Shown here: positions 56,753 to 64,000 of the stretch, in pieces
Position numbering within the stretch: the first letter of the stretch is position 1
Layout of the letters: each line of letters opens with the position of its first letter
NCBI RefSeq assembly: GCF_040807025.1
Contig: NC_090953.1
Coordinates: 24,040,997 to 24,104,996, forward strand
Direction: 5' to 3'
Origin: Struthio camelus
Taxonomy: Eukaryota > Chordata > Aves > Struthioniformes > Struthionidae
Length of the DNA stretch: 64,000 nt
Notes under the pieces: generated by a model
Told to the model about the DNA's origin: nothing
Databases searched by the model: none
The model's input: only the letters and a program-made list of their open reading frames with translations
Made by a program: the position numbers and the translations under genes

Positions 56753-56910
56753 AGCGCCGCACCCCAAATGGGGAATCGGCAGGATGTGAGGTTTCGAGGA
56801 GCCGGACCGGCACCCCCGCACCTCGGCTCTGAAACGGGGCGGGGTGGAGAATCTCGCCGGTCTCCCCGCCACGTCCGCAGCGCCTCCGCCGCCCACGGGG
56901 GGCAACTTAC

Positions 56911-56985
56911 CGCGGCGCGGGGCCCCCTCGGCCCGGCCCGGCCCGGCCCGGCCCGGCCCGGCTGCTGCTGCTGCCGCCGGCGGGA
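56911..56985 (-). other. CD276: Probable non-coding first exon of CD276
   Basis: A strong donor, CGCCGCG|GTAAGTTGCC, reads on the minus strand with its GT at 56910-56909 inside a CpG island, about 7 kb above the signal-peptide exon, whose acceptor is also strong. No ATG occurs in the exon. The right end is an estimate: the start site should fall below the inverted CCAAT box at 57021-57025. A (GCCCG)6 run and a CTG run lie within it. Confidence 0.65.
56931..56961. repeat. (GCCCG)6 microsatellite in CD276 exon 1
   Basis: Six tandem GCCCG units lie within the proposed CD276 first exon, followed by a short CTG run. On the transcript they would read CGGGC. Confidence 0.85.
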
Positions 56986-57127
56986 GCGCCCGGCTCGCTG
57001 CGGCCTCGGCGCCGGCCCCGATTGGCTGCGGCCGCTTCCTGCCGGGGTCCCGCGGCGGAGGCGGGGCGGGCGCCGGGCAGCGCGGGGCCGGGGGGCGGGA
57101 GGCGCCGGCGGGGGCGGCCCCAGCGCG

Positions 57128-57895
57128 GGGGGGGGGGGGGGGGGGTCGGGGTGGCCCTGCCCGCTGGGTCGGGGTGGCGGGGGGGGGGTCGAGGTGGCCC
57201 TGCCCCCTGGGTCGGGGTGGCCGGGGGGGGGGTCGGGGTGGTCGGTGGGGGGGGGTCGGGGTGGCCCTGCCCCCTGGGTCGGGGTGGCCGGGGGGAGGGG
57301 GGGGTCGGGGTGGCCCTGCCCGCTGGGTCGGGGTGGCCGGGGGGGGGGGTCGGGGTGGCCCTGCCCGCTGGGTCGGGGTGGCGGGGGGGGGGTCGAGGTG
57401 GCCCTGCCCCCTGGGTCGGGGTGGCCGGGGGGGGGGTCGGGGTGGTCGGTGGGGGGGGGTCGGGGTGGCCCTGCCCCCTGGGTCGGGGTGGCCGGGGGGA
57501 GGGGGGGGTCGGGGTGGCGGGGGGGGGTCGGGGTGGCCCTGCCCCCTGGGTCGGGGTGGCCGGGGGGAGGGGGGAGCGGGGTGGCCGGGGGGGGGTCGGG
57601 GTGGCCCTGCCCGCTGGGTCGGGGTGGCCGGGGGGAGGGGGGGTCGGGGTGGCCGGGGGGGGGTCGGGGTGGCCCTGCCCCCTGGGTCGGGGTGGCCGGG
57701 GGGAGGGGGGAGCGGGGTGGCCGGGGGGGGGTCGGGGTGGCCCTGCCCGCTGGGTCGGGGTGGCCGGGGGGGGGGTCGGGGTGGCGGGGGGGGGTCGAGG
57801 TGGCCCTGCCCGCTGGGTCGGGGTGGCCGGGGGGGGGTCGGGGTGGCCCTGCCCGCTGGGTCGGGGTGGCCGGCGGGGGGGGGGGGTCGGGGTGG
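57128..57895. repeat. G-rich minisatellite upstream of CD276 promoter
   Basis: The array alternates two related units: one of about 23 bp, GTCGGGGTGGCCCTGCCC followed by S-CTGG (S is C or G), and one of about 21-25 bp, GTCGGGGTGGCC followed by a G tract. I count about 13 copies of the CCCTGCCC-S-CTGG core, roughly 7 with G and 6 with C. A longer block of about 204 bp is duplicated: the marker TCGAGGTGG occurs near 57190 and 57393, and GGTCGGTGGG near 57240 and 57444. The unit contains no stop codon in several frames, which explains long spurious frames on both strands (up to 655 codons). G tracts give dense G-quadruplex potential on the plus strand. Confidence 0.95.
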
Positions 57896-57899
57896 TGGG

Positions 57900-59488
57900 G
57901 GGCGCTGGTTTCGCCGGCCTTCCCCACCCCCCGAAGGAGCAAAGGAAGTCGCTCGCCTTTCTGCGGACGGAGGGGAGCTGGAGCCACCCGGCGCGCGGGG
58001 CTCAGCACTCAGCAGCAAATAAAAAAAACAACCTGAAAAGCGCTATATTTAAAACCATATTTTTTCTTGGTTTTGTTTTGTTTTCGTTCCCCCCCCCCCC
58101 CGCCCCCCTTCCCTGTGGGACCGAAGGTTTTGCAGCGAGGGACCCGGCGCGGAGGCTGCCCGGCCTGGCCCGGCCGCCGCGGCTGACAGCAGCCAGGTCC
58201 CCTCGGCCGGATGCTCCGAGCGCCGGCGGCTTCCCAGCCCCGGCCGGCTCCAGCTGGAGCCGAGCAGCTCCCAAAACCAGGAGCCGCGTCAACGCGCCCT
58301 CCCCTGCAAGCCCGGGGGAGCCGGTCGGGCCGTGCCGGCCCGGAAAGCCCGTCGCGGCACCCTCGGGTGCTCCCCGAGGCCAGCGCGGCCGCCAGTTGCA
58401 GCTCGGCAGCGCCAAAAACGCCGAGGGAGCCAAGGAGCTTGGCAAACGACGCGCAAAAAGCAGGGCTCGCTCCCTGTGCCTCGGTTTGCCCCGGCGACGG
58501 GCCTCACCCCGACGGCGCGGAGGGACGCGGGCTCTCGGCTTTTGCCCCTTGTCGCCAGCTCACGAGATAAACGCAGCGTCGCGGTTCTGCTCTCTGCAAC
58601 TCCGGGCGCCGCGCTGCTCCTCTCCCTCTCTTGAAGGCGCAAAGCGAGCGCCTGAGCAGCGGCCGCTTTCTCCGGGTGGAAAAAAGCAAAAACCGAAAAA
58701 AGGTCCTTGGAAGCGAAGGCAGATTTTCAACATCAAGACTCAACTGAAAATTTTAAGTTACGATTCTTGCAAGCCTGTTCCTAATTAACAATGAAAGGGC
58801 TTCCAGCGAGGAACTGAAAATAGTGGACGTTCGCTATCGAAATGATTATTTTTGACTAATTTTCCCTCCTCAAACCCTGAAGTACCTAAGGTATGCGCGT
58901 GAGAAATGTGCATAATAATGAAGCTGGCAAAAAGAAAAAAAGTAGAGGCAAAGAAAAGGCTGCAATTTGCAAGTCTGATTTCACAGCCAGCCCGAATTTG
59001 ATGGGGGAGAGGCGGGAGAGCTGGAGAGGATGGATGTGGGGTGCCCTGGGAATCGGGCTGCTGCCCATCCAGAGCCGCAGCGTGCAGGACGGGCACGGGC
59101 ACGGGAGCCGGCTCCTCCACGCGGAGGTGGCTGCCGTACGGCTCTGGGTGCGCGAGAGCAGAGACACCGTCGCGTGCTGCAGGATCCTTGGTCGTCAGAG
59201 GGAAACAAGAAATAGCTCGGGCTCCTCTGCTGCAGACTTGCAGCTCGCAGCGCATCCGTCCCTGGCACGTGGCATCTGCCCGGCTCTCGGGCCGGCCGAC
59301 CCCTGCCATAAATCACCGTTTTCCTGCACAGGGAGAGAGGAAGATGTAAAAGCGGCGAGTCCCAGGGGCAGAGCCGTTTCTAGGAGAGCAGACGTGACAT
59401 CTGCACTCAGTGCTCCAAGCCCATTTTCAAGAAAACGGCCCATGGCTGGAAAAACCGACCCAGAAGCCAAGGAGAAGAGGAAGGCAGG
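57900..59488. other. Upstream flank of CD276, no recognised gene
   Basis: CpG-rich up to about 58.7 kb, then an AT-rich patch (58.72-58.93 kb, with CTAATTAACAATG and ATAATAATGAAG). No exon was recognised. The long plus-strand frame through the minisatellite continues here but carries no motif. Confidence 0.5.
58089..58101. repeat. Poly-C (13)
   Basis: C run about 200 bp to the right of the G-rich minisatellite. Confidence 0.85.
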
Positions 59489-59495
59489 CGCTAGC

Positions 59496-60280
59496 TGTCA
59501 CGGATGAGCGAGGAGTGATGCACTTCACTCGTAAGAGAGAAGCAGCAGTATGTTTTATTGAAATAAGTTGGTGATTAAACAAAGTTCAATGGTAGATAAG
59601 ACAGTGATTCAATAAGGGTCAATGGCAAGGTTCACTCAGTTATTTACTGCAACAGAGGACAGGGTCAGACAAAATCAGCAAGGAGACCCTCCCGTTGAGT
59701 CGTGAGGTTCAGAGTGGACTCCCCTTACTTTCCAAACTCCTTCTCAGAGGAGTCTAGGTGCGGCTGGATCCAATCTTAGTCCCAGACTTGGGTTTGGTCA
59801 ATGGTTTATGTCTAAAGGATTATGTGCACAATCCATCCGAGGTACAACTTAGCCAAGTTTGCAAAGTTTTCAGCATGCTATTAGTCACTTACCGAGGACC
59901 TGTCATGGGTAAGGAGCCTCTCGACCTCGAGGAGCAACCTGGAGAGGTGTCCCAACTCCAGGGGAGATTCACCGCCGTGCAGCCAGCTGCCGTGCAGGAG
60001 AGCTCAGCGGGCTCTGGGCTGCAGCGCTCTTTATGGGCACGGAGTTTGACTCATGGTCATACGACATTTGGTGTGGAGATATACCCCAGGATGCAGGGTC
60101 AGGGCTAGGAAGGGTGAGTCACTCCCCGCTGGCCGCGTCCAGATGTTTCAGGTCTGGGCACGTGGCACGGTGGGAAGGAGGCTGCTTTGGAGAGAGCTCA
60201 GCTTTTTTTTTGCAGCAAACAACGGTCGTTCACCAGCGGGGAGCCCGGCAGCGGACTCGGGATGCACGAAACCACAGGGA
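59496..60280 (-). mobile_element. Probable solo LTR of an endogenous retrovirus
   Basis: Read on the minus strand, the element ends ...CCGTGACA at 59496, the usual ACA terminus. AATAAA lies at 59559-59554, about 60 nt before that end, and a TATA-like CATAAAG near 60035-60029. The base composition differs from the GC-rich flanks. A perfect 7-bp direct repeat, CGCTAGC, flanks it (59489-59495 and 60281-60287), but the right-hand inner end is not a clean CA, so that boundary is uncertain. No gag, pol or env sequence adjoins it, so it would be a solo LTR. The family was not identified. It lies about 2.5 kb upstream of the CD276 promoter in the same orientation. Confidence 0.6.
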
Positions 60281-60597
60281 CGCTAGCGAAACCGCAGGAC
60301 CCGAGCGCCAACCGCTGCGACAAGTTTGCGTTTTAGTGGGATCGGCGCCCCAAACCAACTCCCGTCGCAGGAGCACCAGCGCAGGGAAGGGCTGGGAGCG
60401 CGCGGCTGGGCTCCGGCGAGGCCGGGGCTGCCACGACTTGTGCTCAGATTGGCCCAAACCGCTGCGAAACTGCCCTGAAGGTCTGTAAGAGGTAGCTAGG
60501 GAGAGCAAGCATGGGGTTAATCCACTGCGCAGGGGTCTGCACCTCTACTGAGAAACGCTTATGGGAGCCTGCCAGTTGGCAGGGCTCTCCTGCTGCA

Positions 60598-60620
60598 GGA
60601 GGAGGAGGAGGAGGAGGAGG
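60598..60620. repeat. (AGG)n trinucleotide repeat
   Basis: About seven AGG units in gene-free DNA to the right of the probable LTR. Confidence 0.9.
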
Positions 60621-63474
60621 GCTCACTTGGCCCTCCTGCTGCCCGAGAGCCCTGGGAGGGAGCTCTCCTGCTTGCAGAGGCTTTTCTGCAGCCTTGGAAA
60701 AGCTTTTGCTGTCGGAGCAGACGCAGCAGGATGAAAAGCCTCCTTTCAGTTCTGCTGCGTTGCCTTTGAGGCGCGCAGGGATGAAGAGCAACGCTGTTCG
60801 GCTGAGCTGTGCACCCGGCTCCTTCAAGGAACTTCCCTCCCCCAACCGCAGAACATGATTTTTCTTTCCTTCTTTCCTCCGCCTGCATTTCCATATCCCT
60901 GCCAGGCTTCCCCCGGCCTCGCAGCTATCAGCATCTACCAGAAGCGGCTGTTTCCTTTGCCACCACCATCTCTGGTCTCCATCAACCCCAGCAACGTTAA
61001 GGGAGGCCGAGGTGCCTCGCTGCTGAGCTGCACAGCTGCCCCCTCCCGAATTTCCCGGCTCGGAGGCAGGAGGAATTTCACAGCGGGAGCATCTCGGGGG
61101 TCACATCGCGGCACTCGCTGTATCCCCCCCTTCTTACCCCAGGGACACTTTGTTCACCTCTATGGCTTCCGTGGCTTTCGGATCACAGCAACCAGACGCG
61201 TGCTTGCCAACCGCTGGCGCGCGGCCGCCCTCGGCCTCATCCCGAGCAAGACAGTCGAGCAGATTTCAGCAGGTGTCCCCACGTCCCTCCTGCGCGCTCG
61301 ACAGTCACCTGCTGCCCCTCAGCGATGCGCCGGGCTCTGTAGCCAGCGCCGCTGCCGCGGGTTCGCCGGCTCCCGACGGCAGCGTGGGAAGTGCCTTGGG
61401 GCACCGCATGCGAGAGCACGGAGCCCTCTCGTCCTGCTACAAAGCATGCGCTGCATCTTCATTTCCCAGAAAATGAATTCAGTTCGGAGCCGTTAGCTAC
61501 CTGTAAATATCGGTAACGTATTTTCTTATCTTTTTTCCAGTAACACTTCTGCAAGATTTCTTTCCGTATGGCTTTCACCAGTGCATGATGCGAAAAAAGT
61601 CATTTCCCTAAAGCCTTTCCTTAATGCGTTTTCTTCAGTCAACTCTGAAAACCACATTGCAACAATAAGCAAACCCCATTCAGGCAGCACAGCAGAGTGC
61701 TATTTCCAAGGCACCAGCGCCGTTCACTCCCCAAACACCTGAAAATCAGTGCAAAACAGCACGAGCGGCACAGCCAGGCTTGGAGCGCGTCCACACGGGA
61801 AATCAGGTGGACTAAAGATCCCGGCAGTGCCAAGGCGGAGCTGTAGCACTGCCTAGCAGGATCACCGTGGCCCAGGAAAAGGTGGTTACGCTACCGTCCG
61901 GCCACGCAGAACTTCAAAAGGTATCGCACTGGCGAAGAAAAAAAGTTGCACACAGAAAACAAGTTTGCCTCGGCCATTAGGTATTCGACCTAGTTGCACT
62001 CAAGATTTGCTGCAAAGGATACGTGCTGTTCACAGGTCACGTACACAGAGGCGTGAGACTTACCTAAAACCTGCACGGAGTGGTTAAATGCCGGCGCTCA
62101 GTCACGGACGTGACGCTTCTATTTACAATTTCAGGCATGTGAAGTTGGGGGCAGAGCCCTACAGCAAGGCGTGACCGAGCTTGTGCAAACCTCTAGGCTT
62201 TCTCCGCAAAGCAAACGCGTAACGTGACCTTGATGTGTTGGGCGAGCGGCTCTAGAGAGCTGGGCCTCTAAGGCTGCACTGCCTCCTGACGCCCCTTGGT
62301 CCTTGGCGCCTACCTCGGAAACGCCCCCCGGATGTCGCGCAGGACTCGGCGCGGCAGGTCGTGCTTGGCAGCCCGCGGCGCCCAGGCGTCGCTCACCGTC
62401 TGCTGCGTGAGCTGCCGAGCGTGCAGCCCGCGGCGCCGGAGGCGAGCGGTCCTCTCCTGCCCAACGCCTCCGCCTTTCCAGCAAAAGCCTCCACGGCCAC
62501 GGGAGCGGGAGGGAAGCAGCGGCCCCTAAAGCCAAAAAAGGATCCACGAGGCCGTTAGGATCCCTGCTGTTAGGCACGCCAACGACCTTCCCTTTTAGAC
62601 CCGACCTCCCAGGGAAACAAGGTGCGGATCCCACTGGCTGCCTTTCCATCTTCTCCCCCATCTTCTCCCCTAGCAAATTTTAAATCAAGTCTGAAATGAG
62701 GTGGAAGGCTACGGGGTGATTCAGTTCCCACCAATTTTGTGAGAAATTCAGCAGAGGAGGGAGCCCGAGGGCAAGGCAAGCTGTCCCAGCAGCCCTCCGC
62801 GCCCTTGGGAGCAGCCAGCTCGCATGGCGGCAAGCGCGTTGTCCACCCATCCCTCGGCCACCCTGCTCCATCCCTGCTATGGCGTGACCAGCAGGGTCAC
62901 GGGGAGATGGAGTTAATACTATGTGGGAAAAGGGACAATTAGAGGGGGAAAAAAAGTGACGTAAGTGAGGGGGAGCCAGACAACTCCTGTGGTGCTGCTC
63001 ACAGGGCAGCCGGCGTCAGGAAGCAGAGCACTGGGACGCAGACATCTCCAGACTCGCCCCACCGATGTGGGTCGATGGACCAGCAAGACCTAGAGCACGG
63101 GCCAAGGGATGCACACGTTCATGCCGGAGCGGTTCTTCTCCTGGTGAACCAGCCCTCGGGAGCAGGAGGCACTGCGCGCTCCCAGGTGGCGTCGACCGTG
63201 CGAGTCTCAGCAGAGGCAGGAGCTCCTCCGTTGCTTCTGCAAAGCGCCCTTGTTCCTCTGACGCCGTGCCGTCACCGCTAACCATACCCGGCCCGCCACC
63301 ACATCCTCCTGCCAGCAGGCGAAGCTTATTTTTGGAGCCCACCTTGTGCTGCAGAGAACAGAGCTGATCCCAAAAAAGGCCCTTCCCAAAGCAGCAGCTC
63401 CATCTCAGCATCATCTTCCTCCTCGTTCTCCTCTTCCTCCGATGCGGTTGCCAGCAAGGGAGAATGGCAACTGC

Positions 63475-63490
63475 AAAAAAAAAAAAAAAA
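63475..63490. repeat. Poly-A (16)
   Basis: Simple A run near the right end of the window. Confidence 0.8.
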
Positions 63491-64000
63491 CCCACCACCA
63501 CTAAGCTCATCTGTGACTGATGCTTTAGGCTTATAAATTGCAGCTGTCCCATGGCAACGTGTCAAACGTATCGCGCACAAGTTGCTGCGTTCGCACCATT
63601 ACCCACATCGCAGTCCTACCCGTAGCCATCTGTTTGGAGCCGGGCCTCTCGACAGGTGGCTAGTGGGATGGCAAGAGGAATCATGAGCTTCTTAGGAGAT
63701 CTTACCGCATGGGATACACTGATTTTCTCCCAAATACCCTGCCACCTGCTTAGGAACAGTCCCACCAGGCGCTACCTGGTCTGCCCGACCGGAGCAAGGC
63801 GCCCACGCTAAACCCCGTCATGCTGACAAGTAGCCTCGGGACAGGTATTTGAGCTCGTGCAAACACGCTTCTCCAGCAGCTTTTTTTTAACCTTTAGCCT
63901 GTGGCTTGTTTGCGCTGTGCTGAAACCAGCCCTGAAGCAGGGCAGATGTCAGCAGAAAACTGCAGCACCCGCTTCCCTCCGCGCCGTCCCCGTCTCTCTC

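Larger units (their letters stand above)
49894..56910 (-). other. CD276 intron 1
   Basis: Seven-kilobase intron from the putative first exon to exon 2. Both ends are CpG islands. The middle (52.6-56.0 kb) has lower CpG, AT-rich patches near 55.02-55.13 and 55.96-56.06 kb, and no recognised exon. Confidence 0.55.
56060..57120 (-). promoter_or_regulatory. CpG-island promoter of CD276
   Basis: This stretch is very GC- and CpG-rich. A CCAAT box reads CCAATCGGGG on the minus strand at 57025-57016, about 110 nt above the exon 1 donor, and GC boxes are frequent. No TATA box is seen, so a dispersed start is likely. Long open frames here on both strands result from stop-poor GC-rich sequence and were not called as genes. 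Confidence 0.7.
60290..64000. other. Right end of window, no recognised gene
   Basis: GC-rich DNA with an AGG run and a poly-A. A strong plus-strand acceptor-like tract (TATCTTTTTTCCAG, ending 61541) is followed at once by TAA, so it does not open a coding exon in that frame. In human, NPTN lies upstream of CD276 in the opposite orientation; no NPTN exon was recognised. Confidence 0.45.

Noticed and set aside
56051-58788. Very long open frames on both strands (up to 655 and 588 codons) across 56-58.8 kb
   Set aside because: They run through the G-rich minisatellite and CpG island, lack motifs, and consist of Pro/Arg or Gly/Trp repeats on both strands at once. Stop codons are absent because the repeat contains almost no A/T.
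61520-61560. Strong plus-strand acceptor tract TATCTTTTTTCCAG
   Set aside because: The next bases are TAA and no linked exon or donor was recognised.
1-64000. tRNA genes, CRISPR arrays, bacterial or phage elements
   Set aside because: No tRNA A/B-box pairs, regular direct-repeat spacers or prokaryotic gene structure were seen. The DNA is clearly vertebrate.

Overview
The window is vertebrate genomic DNA: intron-bearing genes with canonical GT-AG splice sites, CpG islands, microsatellites and no operons. The gene content and sequence style (an oviparous-type egg-coat ZP3 gene, a two-Ig-domain CD276, GC-rich CpG islands, G-rich minisatellites) fit a sauropsid, most likely a bird microchromosome. 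The species cannot be read from the sequence. Most long open frames here are by-products of GC-rich or repetitive DNA; only two protein-coding genes can be supported, both on the minus strand.

Layout. 1-17.5 kb: no recognisable gene; microsatellites, CpG-rich patches near 8-11 kb and several AT-rich blocks that look like conserved non-coding DNA. 17.58-20.64 kb: a complete nine-exon ZP3 gene (zona pellucida / egg-coat glycoprotein, 481 aa predicted), with a TATA box just upstream and a poly(A) signal inside its last codons. 20.7-36.6 kb: intergenic or CD276 3' region with an AT-rich, homeodomain-site-rich block at 22 kb, other AT-rich blocks, and a CpG island at 33.4-34.8 kb. 36.6-57.0 kb: CD276 (B7-H3), read right to left as a non-coding first exon in a CpG island, a signal-peptide exon, IgV, IgC, transmembrane and two small cytoplasmic exons; the short final coding exon was not found. 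57.1-57.9 kb: a G-rich minisatellite directly upstream of the CD276 promoter. 59.5-60.3 kb: a probable solo LTR in the same orientation as CD276. 58-64 kb: otherwise no recognisable gene.

The two genes have unrelated roles: ZP3 builds the oocyte's extracellular coat, and CD276 is a B7-family membrane ligand that modulates T cells. They share strand and neighbourhood only. By eye, ZP3 lies in a CpG-depleted block (about 12.3-20.1 kb), while CD276 lies in CpG-rich DNA, as expected for an oocyte-restricted gene next to a broadly expressed one. Exon boundaries were set by hand from splice signals and reading-frame continuity. No alignment or database search was run, and comparisons with human proteins are from memory of the families.
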